Shown piece after piece: positions 43,330 to 51,470 of a stretch of 64,000 nucleotides of DNA. The DNA lies in the NCBI GenBank assembly GCA_964586395.1, contig CAZPGP010000001.1, forward strand, positions 33,432 through 97,431, given 5' to 3'. The notes beneath the pieces were generated by a model that was not told where the DNA came from, ran no database searches, and saw only the letters and a list, made by a program, of their open reading frames with translations. How positions within the stretch are numbered: the stretch's first letter is position 1; each line of letters opens with the position of its first letter. The position numbers and the translations under genes were made by a program. This DNA comes from DATEFF01 sp964586395. Lineage in GTDB: Bacteria > Patescibacteriota > Saccharimonadia > Saccharimonadales > EFPC-124.

Positions 43330-43695
43330 ATGGAAAGAACACACTTTGAAACAGTCGACGAATACATGAAGTCATTGCCGCATGGCACGCGCGAAGCACT
43401 TGAGCAAATCCGCAAGAAGATCAGCGAGACAATCCCTGACGCTACTGAAGTAATCAGCTACAACATCCCGTGCTTCAAGTTGCATGACAAGTACGTCGTT
43501 TACTTTGCTGGCTACGAGAACCACGTCTCTGTTTACCCGCGCCCGCACAGCGAAGCATTACAGGACAAAATCGAGCCATACGTCCACGGCAAAGGCACAC
43601 TCCAGTTCCAACTGGACCAGCCAATCCCCTACGACCTCATAGCACAGGTCGCCGAGGCACTTACTCAGGAAAATCACGAGCGAACCGAGCAGTAG
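43330..43695 (+). CDS. DUF1801 (YdhG-like) protein
   Basis: 121 residues. ETVDEYMKSLPHGTREALEQ, IRKKISETIPDATEVISYNI and PCFKLHDKYVVYFAGYENHV give the DUF1801/YdhG pattern, as does the end GTLQFQLDQPIPYDLIAQVA. Some relatives are called iron chaperones, but the function is not established. Second ATG (43330) preferred because TACAAT ends 7 nt before it; the first ATG (43324) is one base from the -10 box. Confidence 0.85.
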   Translation: MERTHFETVDEYMKSLPHGTREALEQIRKKISETIPDATEVISYNIPCFKLHDKYVVYFAGYENHVSVYPRPHSEALQDKIEPYVHGKGTLQFQLDQPIPYDLIAQVAEALTQENHERTEQ

Positions 43696-43754
43696 ACTTT
43701 TTTCGATTGAAGTAGACGTTTCAGCAAGTATGTATCATAATTAACGTTAGAGGT

Positions 43755-44873
43755 ATGCAACGATACGACGCAGTCATTATCGGAGGGGGTTTCTTTGGGT
43801 GCAGCTTGGCGGCTCACTTAAAAACGCCAACAAATAAAGTCCTGATTCTGGAGAAAGAGTCGGACCTTATGACACATGCCAGCTACAACAACCAGGCCCG
43901 AGTTCACGGCGGCTACCACTATTCCCGCAGCCTTCTCACCGCCCTACGATCTCGCGTGAACTTGAGTGAATTTATGGACGAATACGGCGAAGTCGTCGAC
44001 AGTTCATTCGAAAAATACTACGCCATCAGCCGCGCCTTTTCAAAAGTTTCTGCGCGGCATTTTCATCTTTTCTGCAAGCGCATCGGCGCCGACACCGAGG
44101 TTGCGCCAAAGAAGGTCAAGAAGCTTTTCGACGACAACCTCATCGAGGACGTCTTCACCGTTCGCGAATACGCCTTCGATAGCCTGAAGCTCCGCAAGAT
44201 GGTACAGAAGCGCCTGGATGAAACCGGCGTGGAGTACCGCTTCAACACCGAAGCCGAATCACTCAGCCACGACGATAGCGGCATTACGCTCGTCACCCAA
44301 AACCTTACCACCGGCCAGACGACATCGATCCATTCAAAACTCGTCTTCAACTGCACTTATTCACACATCAACAAGCTTAACCACACGTCCGACCTTCCCT
44401 TCCTACCACTCAAGCACGAGCTGACCGAGATGGCGCTCGTAGATGTGCCGGACGAGCTTCGCGACAAAGGCATCACCGTCATGGACGGGCCATTCTTCTC
44501 TATCATGCCGTTCCCGTCGCGTGGATTGCACACCCTATCGCACGTGCGATACACACCGCACGTGGAATGGCACGACCGTGCGGGTTCATGGCGTAATGGT
44601 CACGAGTATTTGGCCGCGCATCGTCCGCAGACTGCGTTTCACAAGATGATGTCGGACGCCAAACGCTACGTGCCAGCAATCGGCAAAGTCGAGCACAAAG
44701 ATTCGTTATGGGAGGTCAAAACAATCCTCACTGCCAGCGAGGATGACGACAGCCGCCCAATCCTGTATTCACACAATCACGGTGGCGTCCCTGGCTATAC
44801 TGTGATCATGGGTGGTAAAATTGATAATATCCGGGACATTCTGATGGAGGTAGACATTTCTTATGGCGGGTAA
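43755..44873 (+). CDS. FAD-dependent oxidoreductase (DAO family)
   Basis: 372 residues. The Rossmann motif is VIIGGGFFGCSLAAHL, then the ribose-binding Glu in VLILEKES, and HASYNNQARVHGGYHYSRS as in DAO-type sarcosine or hydroxyglutarate oxidases. The C-terminus GGKIDNIRDILMEVD is the second FAD-contact region. Overlaps the next GT2 gene by 11 nt, so it may modify a sugar or lipid intermediate; substrate unknown. TTAGAGGT precedes the ATG. Confidence 0.85.
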   Translation: MQRYDAVIIGGGFFGCSLAAHLKTPTNKVLILEKESDLMTHASYNNQARVHGGYHYSRSLLTALRSRVNLSEFMDEYGEVVDSSFEKYYAISRAFSKVSARHFHLFCKRIGADTEVAPKKVKKLFDDNLIEDVFTVREYAFDSLKLRKMVQKRLDETGVEYRFNTEAESLSHDDSGITLVTQNLTTGQTTSIHSKLVFNCTYSHINKLNHTSDLPFLPLKHELTEMALVDVPDELRDKGITVMDGPFFSIMPFPSRGLHTLSHVRYTPHVEWHDRAGSWRNGHEYLAAHRPQTAFHKMMSDAKRYVPAIGKVEHKDSLWEVKTILTASEDDDSRPILYSHNHGGVPGYTVIMGGKIDNIRDILMEVDISYGG

Positions 44874-45858
44874 AACTAAGGGGATTATTGATAGCTTTGT
44901 ATCCGTTGCGACGACGATTGATTCGGTCGACGATACATCCAAAAAGTTCTTTACGGGCGTTCTGAAACTGCTCAAAAAGAACTACACAAACTATGAGCTT
45001 ATCATCGTAGCCAATGGGCTGCCCGATGAGATCATCGAAGACATCGCCCAGCTGCTGCGCGAATATCCATGCATTCGCATCATCCGCCTATCGCGCAAAT
45101 ACAACCAAGAGGTTGCCACATTCGCCGCAATTGAATCCGCAATTGGTGATTATGTTGTGGTTGCATCCGCCCAGAACGACCCGCCGAGCGCTATCCAGCA
45201 CACTGTCGACATGTTGCGTGACCGCCACGACATCGTCTTTGGCGTCAGCAAAAAACCGCTTCCCTACCCCTTCCTCGCCAAGCTTGGACGTCGCTGGTTC
45301 TTCTGGTATAGCGGCCATTTCCTAGAGGTCAACATACCAGTCAACACCACCTACCTCATGGCTATGAACCGTCGCGCGATCAACGCATTAACGCAGATTA
45401 AGGGCCATCACCGACACATCCGCCACATCAGCGCCCAGGTCGGGTTCAAGACCGGTAATTACGAGTACACGCCTAAGTTCAACACCAGTCTCGCCAGTCG
45501 CGGCTTTGTCAAAAGCGCCAACCTCGCGCTGGAAATCGCCATCAGCTACTCGCGCCATCCACTCCGCCTACTTAGCAAAATCAGCTTGATTGTCAGCTTC
45601 CTAAACGTTGGCGTCGCCGTCTATACAGTCGTCACCTACCTGACGCGAGCCGGTCACGTTGCCGAAGGCTGGACGACTCTGACGCTCGAAATGTCAGTTA
45701 TGTTCTTCTTTGTCTTCTTGATGTTAGCGGTTATCGCCGAATACATCGGGCAAATTCGCGAGGAAATGCGCGACCAGCCGGCTTATCACATCATGGAGGA
45801 GCTCACCAGCAACGTACTGATCGCCGACGAGACTCGCAGAAATATTGCCAAGCAATAA
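44863..45858 (+). CDS. GT2 transferase of the DPMS/GtrB type with altered DxD
   Basis: 331 residues. The catalytic domain has ELIIVANGLPDEIIEDI and IRIIRLSRKYNQEVATFAAI. Two C-terminal membrane helices follow (LLSKISLIVSFLNVGVAVYT and a second near residue 270-295). Where relatives have DADLQDPP this protein has ASAQNDPP, so the usual metal-binding Asp pair is not intact. It may be a divergent or inactive member. Overlaps the FAD oxidoreductase gene; GGAGGT lies upstream. Confidence 0.85.
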   Translation: MAGKTKGIIDSFVSVATTIDSVDDTSKKFFTGVLKLLKKNYTNYELIIVANGLPDEIIEDIAQLLREYPCIRIIRLSRKYNQEVATFAAIESAIGDYVVVASAQNDPPSAIQHTVDMLRDRHDIVFGVSKKPLPYPFLAKLGRRWFFWYSGHFLEVNIPVNTTYLMAMNRRAINALTQIKGHHRHIRHISAQVGFKTGNYEYTPKFNTSLASRGFVKSANLALEIAISYSRHPLRLLSKISLIVSFLNVGVAVYTVVTYLTRAGHVAEGWTTLTLEMSVMFFFVFLMLAVIAEYIGQIREEMRDQPAYHIMEELTSNVLIADETRRNIAKQ

Positions 45859-45899
45859 ATTTTCTTTATACTTAGAACAACTTATAAGGGGTAGTAACA

Positions 45900-46718
45900 A
45901 TGGCCACATCACCAGCTGCAAAAATCCGTAAGAAAAACCCAACCTGGGAATTCCCAGACTTTGAGCTGAACGAGCTCAGTAAGAAGAAAAACAAATACTG
46001 TGTCATTGTCTTCGTAATCAACGAGGGCAAGAAGGTTCAAGGGCAACTGAAGCGCATGAGCAAATACACCGACCAGATCGATGTCGTGGTTGCTGACGGC
46101 GGCAGCACTGATGGTTCACTCGAAGCCGACTTCCTGAAGGAACAGAAGGTTCACGCACTCCTGACCAAAAAAGGTCCGGGCAAACTCAGCGCCCAGATGC
46201 GTATGGCCTTTGCTTACGCGCTCAGCGAGGGTTACGAGGGTGTCGTGGTTGTCGACGGTAACGGCAAGGATGACATCAGTGCCATCCCAAGCTTCGTCAA
46301 GAAACTCGATGAGGGCTTCGACCACGTTCAAGGTTCACGCTTTATCCCTGGCGGTAAGGCCATCAACACGCCTCTGTCTCGCGAGATCGGTTTACACTTG
46401 ATCCACGCACCGCTTATCAGCCTGGCATCACGACGTCGCCACACCGATACAACCAACGGTTTCCGCGCCTACAGCGCCAAGTTGCTGGCTGATGACGCAA
46501 TTGCGGTTTTCCGCGACATCTTCGCAACTTATGAACTTCACTACCACCTAACTATTGAGTCTTCACGCGACAAAAAGTACAAGACTACCGAAGTCCCAGT
46601 GACCCGCAAGTATCCCGCCAAAGGCAAAACCCCAACCAAAATCAGCCCGATCAAAGGCAACGCGCACGTCATGGGCGTCTTACTCAAAGCCGTTACCGGC
46701 AAATACCGCAAAAAATAA
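45900..46718 (+). CDS. GT2 transferase (dolichol-phosphate mannosyltransferase-like, soluble)
   Basis: 272 residues, no membrane helix. YCVIVFVINEGKKVQGQLKR, VVVADGGSTDGS and VVVVDGNGKDDISAIPSFVK with QGSRFIPGGKAINTPLSREI form the GT2 catalytic core. AAGGGG precedes the ATG. It probably loads a sugar onto polyprenyl phosphate or onto the chain. GC-rich cassette 3 begins immediately after its stop. Confidence 0.88.
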   Translation: MATSPAAKIRKKNPTWEFPDFELNELSKKKNKYCVIVFVINEGKKVQGQLKRMSKYTDQIDVVVADGGSTDGSLEADFLKEQKVHALLTKKGPGKLSAQMRMAFAYALSEGYEGVVVVDGNGKDDISAIPSFVKKLDEGFDHVQGSRFIPGGKAINTPLSREIGLHLIHAPLISLASRRRHTDTTNGFRAYSAKLLADDAIAVFRDIFATYELHYHLTIESSRDKKYKTTEVPVTRKYPAKGKTPTKISPIKGNAHVMGVLLKAVTGKYRKK

Positions 46719-46724
46719 TTTCAT
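46715..46724 (+). repeat. Left arm of an inverted repeat flanking cassette 3
   Basis: ATAATTTCAT on the plus strand overlaps the stop of the upstream gene. Its inverted copy ATGAAATTAT stands at 47822-47831, at the other end of the GC-rich unit. Confidence 0.5.
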
Positions 46725-46748
46725 TTTCTCGCAAGTTTAGTTTATAAT
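46720..46748 (+). promoter_or_regulatory. Promoter of GC-rich cassette 3
   Basis: Consensus TATAAT (46743-46748) is preceded at 17 nt by a weak TTCATT (46720-46725). The distance to the GTG start is 42 nt, nearly the same as in the other two cassettes. Confidence 0.6.
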
Positions 46749-46790
46749 ACCTCTCTGTCCTGACACGACTACCCGAGAGGGTGAAACCGA

Positions 46791-47714
46791 GTGACCACAC
46801 TCACCAGTATCGACCTGTCCGACGTCCGCCCCGAGCGCGGAGACTTCAGGCGGCTGTCCGGCGCGCCCATGGTGGCCGTCAGCTCCGTGAAGTTCAACAA
46901 CATCGACGGTCCGACCGACGACGACCCGATGGGCTACGAGACCGCGCGCTTCCAGGCCAGCCTGGCCGCGTCCGAGGCCTACGCGAACGCCGGCGTCCCG
47001 CAGATCGTGATGTTCGACGAGACGAGCGACTACCGGGTGCCGAACCAGTTCAGCCGCGCTGGCGCGCTCGCCGTCCGCACCCCGCGGAGCGGCCTCGCGA
47101 CCCCGTACCTGGACGCGGCGCGCCTCGCGCAGATGCACGGCGGCAAGGACTCGTCCGTGCTCAAGGCCGAGGCCGACAAGCTGCTCACCCGAGCCAGCCT
47201 CGCCAAGATCCGGCGGCTGCTGGAGGAGGGCTACGACGTCCTCGTCGGCGACCGCTCGGTGCAGAGCATGGAGACCATGTCCCCGATGCAGCAGCGGACC
47301 GAGTCGGCGCTCGACGCGGCCATCAGCTCGATCCTCAGCATCCCGCGCGGCGCCAGCAGCGGCGTCCAGGCCTACAGCCCCCAGGGGGTGGAGACCTTCC
47401 TCGACTACGAGGGCCGGATCGACGAGCTGGGCAACAACTGGAAGTACCTGCTGTTCGTCCCGTTCGCGGCCGAGCGGATGGGCCTCAAGGTCACCGGCGT
47501 CGACATCGAGGTGATCTACGACGCGGCCATGGTCGCGGCGGAGAACACCACGGCGTTGCACCTGAAGCGCCTGGAGCAGCTCCTCACGATGGTGGAGGGC
47601 GCGCACCAGGTGGAGTCGCTGCTCTACGGCAGCGGCCTCTACCTCGCGCCGACCGAGGACCGGCTCGCCGAGTCCGAGACCGCGCTCAAGACGCTCCGGG
47701 CCGCCGCGGCCTGA
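46791..47714 (+). CDS. Conserved-looking protein of unknown function on GC-rich cassette 3
   Basis: 307 residues from GTG 46791, with GAGAGGG about 9 nt upstream. The order of blocks (IVMFDETSDYRVP, GALAVRTPRSGLATPYLDAA, YDVLVGDRSVQSMETMSPMQ, WKYLLFVPFAAERMGLKVTG and VDIEVIYDAAMVAAENTTAL) suggests a GT-A-like nucleotide-sugar fold, but I cannot name a family. There is no signal peptide and no membrane helix. The gene is much more G/C-rich than its neighbours, with nearly all Lys codons AAG. It stands alone with its own promoter and strong hairpin, which suggests acquisition from a high-GC source. Confidence 0.75.
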   Translation: MTTLTSIDLSDVRPERGDFRRLSGAPMVAVSSVKFNNIDGPTDDDPMGYETARFQASLAASEAYANAGVPQIVMFDETSDYRVPNQFSRAGALAVRTPRSGLATPYLDAARLAQMHGGKDSSVLKAEADKLLTRASLAKIRRLLEEGYDVLVGDRSVQSMETMSPMQQRTESALDAAISSILSIPRGASSGVQAYSPQGVETFLDYEGRIDELGNNWKYLLFVPFAAERMGLKVTGVDIEVIYDAAMVAAENTTALHLKRLEQLLTMVEGAHQVESLLYGSGLYLAPTEDRLAESETALKTLRAAAA

Positions 47715-47777
47715 CGTGTCAACGGGACCGATCCCAACCCGCCATGCGGCTCGCAAGCCCGCGGTGGGCGGATCGAC

Positions 47778-47812
47778 GGACCCCGGGTGCGCCACAAGGC
47801 GCCCCGGGGTCC
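47778..47812 (+). terminator. Strong GC-rich hairpin ending cassette 3
   Basis: GGACCCCGGGTGCGCC pairs with GGCGCCCCGGGGTCC (one bulged base) around ACAA, between the stop codon and the right-end motif. Confidence 0.75.
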
Positions 47813-47819
47813 ACCCCAC

Positions 47820-47834
47820 CCATGAAATTATCTA
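47820..47834. other. Cassette 3 right-end motif and inverted-repeat arm
   Basis: On the minus strand TAGATAATTTCATGG starts with the stop codon of the convergent gene (47832) and is identical to 16448-16462. Bases 47822-47831 are also the inverted copy of 46715-46724. Confidence 0.55.
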
Positions 47835-50555
47835 ATCAGTAAGAATTTTGAGGTTCTGGATTGATGTATCCAGCATCGTCCACTCCGCCTTCAGAACCTT
47901 GATGGACCCCTTACCAGGCAAAAGCGAATAGGTATTGAGGCGAATATACGGATCCTTATTCTGCTCGCTAATCACGATCGGCAGGACCATCTCGTTGGCG
48001 TACGGCTTCAACGACGCAACCGTGCTGGTGTACACATTGTTCTGCTCCACCATGTATCGCGTAGTTTTGCCAAGGACCGGGATGAAGCTCAGCGGCGAAC
48101 TCGTTTCGTACTGTAACTTCAGCAGGATTACCTGGCGCTTTGGACGCGGCAGGTGCAACAGTGGAGCTTCGTTGGTTTTTCGCTCTTTTTCTGGCTTATT
48201 CTTTTCGGCGGCTTCGTTCTGCTTCTTGTCCTCGCTGGCTTGCTTCTGAAGCGCCTCTGTCTCGGGGCCATTATTCTCCCGGTTGCGGCGATCTTCGTCC
48301 TGGCGCGCATGGAGCCTGTCCAGGATGTACTGGTCGTACACTTCGCGACTAGCGGCGGGACGTTCATCAACTCGCTCACCCAAATCGATTAGCCTCTGAC
48401 GATCTTTCTGGGACTGCTCCAGACCGTATGCCTCCATATCGGGAGCGTTGTCGAACGATAGTTTGGGCAAATCGATACGATCACTACCTGGCGCTACGGT
48501 CAGTTGCTGCCATGGCTGGCTCTGCGCGTGCTGATTACTCCAAGGCTGATCCTTGCGCTTCCATAGGGCGTAGGTCGAAGACTCCTTTACAACCTCATAA
48601 TTCTGGTCAATGAGCGAATAGAATTCCCAGTGCGAATTCTGCATCCAGCCTTCCCAGGTAAAGTAACCGTGCGTAAATGTCAGCACATACTGCGGCTTCT
48701 GCTGGGCAAAGTCACTCACGTACTGCTCGCGGCGCTCCTTACCCAAAGCATGGATGATATAGTCATAGCCGCCACGACTTGAGTTCATGATGCCCATTTC
48801 TTCGTTCAGTACACCTGTGTAGAGCGACCACAGCTTGGTGTTGTCATGCTTGAAGTCTTCAGCCACGATGAGCTTACCTGGCGCGCCATCTTTGGCCGGA
48901 TCCAACTTGGTCGATTTGTCCTGAAGCGTTGCCAGCTGCGTATCGCCCCGAGTTTCAACGCGCTCGATTATCTGGCGACCCGCCTTCGGGAAGTAAACGA
49001 TCTGACGGGCGCGGACAAATGAGCTCTTATCGCCAGCCCTCACTAGCACCTGCGAGCCCTGGACGCCATGCTCAAAACCATTGTCGTTCGTATCGACAAT
49101 CTCGACGGTATTATCGGACTGCACAACCGGTACGATCGCTTCGTCCACATCCTTCCATTTGTCATCGAGCAAGTTCGTATCGGCGCCAGTGACGTAGTCG
49201 CGGGCCTTGCGCAGCGTGTCGCCCAGCGCAAACTCATTCTTCACAAAGACAAACATGATGGCTGCGTACATCAGTGACACTACGACGAATGCAAAAGCTA
49301 ATCCACGCCACGCGCTTGCAGGCGTGATCTTGTATCGACGCTTGAACCGTCCAAGCTCAACACCCCATGATATAGACTTCTTCCAGTGACCCGCCAAAAT
49401 AAACAAAGCCGCGCAGCCGACCAACAGCCCCATTCGGCCTAATGCGCCGGCCTGTGAATTGCTGTAGTATCCCAACATCGAAACCATCGCGAATACACCA
49501 GCTAGCAAGCCAAATATGAACGCCTGTGTCTCAACGCGATATTTCCCAAGTCGATGTACGCGCCACACAAATAATCCAGCCAGGAGCGCAATGCCCCACA
49601 TAACTAGCAGTCGCCAGTCAGTCAGGAACGTAACGATGGCGTTACCGAAATGAATATAATCGTTCGGCGGCACGCCAAAGTACCAGAACTGATCGGTTGG
49701 GATATCGACAAGTGCGTACTTCAACGGTTCCAGCGGATGCCCAAGCGTAATAACGCTCAAGATCGCAAACAGAGAAACGACAAACGTCGCCCCTACCCTA
49801 CCCAAGCCCGACAACCGAACCTTAAAGCTTTCCTTCGGTCGAACCGAATATGCCAAATGCGCGATGACGAACGCCAAGATAGCCGCCATACCAAACTCCG
49901 TACCGCACAGAAGCGAAATCGCCAGCAGCACGCCGGCGCTCAACTCGTACCACGTCCATGACTTCACAAACTTGCTGCGAGCGTCTTTTACAATTGGGTG
50001 CGATAGCCGAATTTGGTTAAGAACTAACGCCAGCAGGAACACCGGCGCAACCGACCGAACGCCCAAGATCGACGTCAGCGGCAGCACAAGGAATGGAATG
50101 ATCAGCATCGCAAGCGCCGTCACCACCATGCTCATGCTCAGTGCAAAGGTGAACTTGCGACGCAGCACGTAGAAGAAACAAAACGCCGACAGCGAGAATA
50201 GGACCGGTGACACCAGCCAACGAGTCAGTTCCTCACCAAACAGCCCTTGCCCAAACAACAAATAAAACGGCAGGTGCAATAGCGGTACGCCCACACCATG
50301 GAAGAAGTTAAAGTCTTGTCCTAGAACTTGCCCATCCATCAGTCGCCGTAACGGATTCAATAGCTGGAACGCACCGTCAGCTGCATACCCCTCAAAGAAC
50401 AAGGCATTTCCGAGCGCGGTCATCAACGCACCAAAGCTCAAGATCGCCAAAAGAATGAGCGTGCCAACCATATACAGTCGCGTCGTCGACTGCTTGGCCA
50501 CCCAAGTCCTCACTCCTGACGTCTTCTTTTGTTTACTCCAGAAAAATTTCATCAC
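47832..50555 (-). CDS. Large GT-C-like membrane protein
   Basis: 907 residues. The first 430 or so hold about a dozen helices. Near the start, EGYAADGAFQLLNPLRRLMD followed by GQVLGQDFNFFHGVGVPLLH matches the Asp-containing first exterior loop of GT39/PMT-like transferases. The remaining 470 residues are soluble and exterior, with a charged stretch near residues 740-790 (RRNRENNGPETEALQKQASE). It begins GTG-ATG with GAGGG upstream; TATAAT about 60 nt upstream is the probable -10 box. Predicted role: transfer of a polyprenyl-linked sugar outside the membrane. Confidence 0.65.
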   Translation of the reverse strand: MMKFFWSKQKKTSGVRTWVAKQSTTRLYMVGTLILLAILSFGALMTALGNALFFEGYAADGAFQLLNPLRRLMDGQVLGQDFNFFHGVGVPLLHLPFYLLFGQGLFGEELTRWLVSPVLFSLSAFCFFYVLRRKFTFALSMSMVVTALAMLIIPFLVLPLTSILGVRSVAPVFLLALVLNQIRLSHPIVKDARSKFVKSWTWYELSAGVLLAISLLCGTEFGMAAILAFVIAHLAYSVRPKESFKVRLSGLGRVGATFVVSLFAILSVITLGHPLEPLKYALVDIPTDQFWYFGVPPNDYIHFGNAIVTFLTDWRLLVMWGIALLAGLFVWRVHRLGKYRVETQAFIFGLLAGVFAMVSMLGYYSNSQAGALGRMGLLVGCAALFILAGHWKKSISWGVELGRFKRRYKITPASAWRGLAFAFVVVSLMYAAIMFVFVKNEFALGDTLRKARDYVTGADTNLLDDKWKDVDEAIVPVVQSDNTVEIVDTNDNGFEHGVQGSQVLVRAGDKSSFVRARQIVYFPKAGRQIIERVETRGDTQLATLQDKSTKLDPAKDGAPGKLIVAEDFKHDNTKLWSLYTGVLNEEMGIMNSSRGGYDYIIHALGKERREQYVSDFAQQKPQYVLTFTHGYFTWEGWMQNSHWEFYSLIDQNYEVVKESSTYALWKRKDQPWSNQHAQSQPWQQLTVAPGSDRIDLPKLSFDNAPDMEAYGLEQSQKDRQRLIDLGERVDERPAASREVYDQYILDRLHARQDEDRRNRENNGPETEALQKQASEDKKQNEAAEKNKPEKERKTNEAPLLHLPRPKRQVILLKLQYETSSPLSFIPVLGKTTRYMVEQNNVYTSTVASLKPYANEMVLPIVISEQNKDPYIRLNTYSLLPGKGSIKVLKAEWTMLDTSIQNLKILTD

Positions 50556-50696
50556 TTAGGACCCTCAGCCATATGTATGGACATCAAAAGAAATAACTGA
50601 GACTAATTATACCTTAGTAAGTGGTGGCTCGTGAAAGTCTTTTTACGCATTGCCGTAAAAATTGTAAAATAGCCATAAGACTAAGGAGGGATACTC

Positions 50697-51470
50697 ATGA
50701 GCAGCGCATTGATTGGCTATACTGGCTTTGTAGGCGGCAACCTGGACGCACAGCACGCATTCGACGACAAGTACAACACCAAGAACATCGACGACATCGA
50801 TGGCAAGGAATACGACCTCGTAGTGAGTGCGGCAACGTACGCTGAAATGTGGAAGATCAACGCAAACCCGGAAGAAGACTGGGAGCGTATTGCTAGCCTG
50901 ATAGAACACCTCAAGACCGTTAAAGCTAAACAATTCGTACTCATCTCAACCATCTGTGTGTTTAAGGATCCAGTTGATGGCTTCACCGAGGATACCCCAG
51001 TAGATCTTGAAGGACTGCCGCCGTATGGCGTGCATCGCTACAAACTCGAGCAGTTTGTGCGTGAACACTTCCCGAACGCACTCATCGTCCGCCTCCCTGG
51101 GCTCTATGGGATCGGCCTCAAAAAGAACATCATTTTTGACCTCATGCATGACAACAATGTCGAGCGTATCCACAAGGATGCCAGCGTCCAATACTACAAT
51201 CTGGGTCACATTTGGAGCGATATTCAGATCGCGCTCGACAATCAAGTTACGCTGTTACACCTCTCGGTCGGGCCAACCACGACCGAGGAAGTTGCCAAAG
51301 CGGCATTTGATATGGAGTTCACAAATGCCCCAGCCGATGTTCACCCAAAAACGTTTGACTTCCACAGCAAACACGCCGGCCTTTTCGGCGGCACCGACGG
51401 CTACCTCTACAGCAAACAACAGTCACTCGATGAGATCAAAAGCTTTGTAGCCGAGCAGGGTGCTGCGTAA
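50697..51470 (+). CDS. NAD-dependent epimerase/dehydratase-type (extended SDR) protein
   Basis: 257 residues. The Rossmann motif is ALIGYTGFVGGNL. LISTICVFKDP gives the Ser region. The catalytic region reads PPYGVHRYKLEQFV: relatives have YxxxK, whereas here the Tyr-to-Lys spacing is six, or the Lys is replaced by Arg. AAGGAGG precedes the ATG. The stop overlaps the next gene (TAATG), so the pair likely makes or edits one sugar. Confidence 0.85.
   Translation: MSSALIGYTGFVGGNLDAQHAFDDKYNTKNIDDIDGKEYDLVVSAATYAEMWKINANPEEDWERIASLIEHLKTVKAKQFVLISTICVFKDPVDGFTEDTPVDLEGLPPYGVHRYKLEQFVREHFPNALIVRLPGLYGIGLKKNIIFDLMHDNNVERIHKDASVQYYNLGHIWSDIQIALDNQVTLLHLSVGPTTTEEVAKAAFDMEFTNAPADVHPKTFDFHSKHAGLFGGTDGYLYSKQQSLDEIKSFVAEQGAA

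Noticed and set aside
46737..47842. Long frames in other phases across cassette 3 (over 350 residues)
   Set aside because: Also an effect of high G/C; their Arg/Pro/Gly-rich translations show no domain, while the GTG frame has promoter, ribosome-binding site and ordered blocks.
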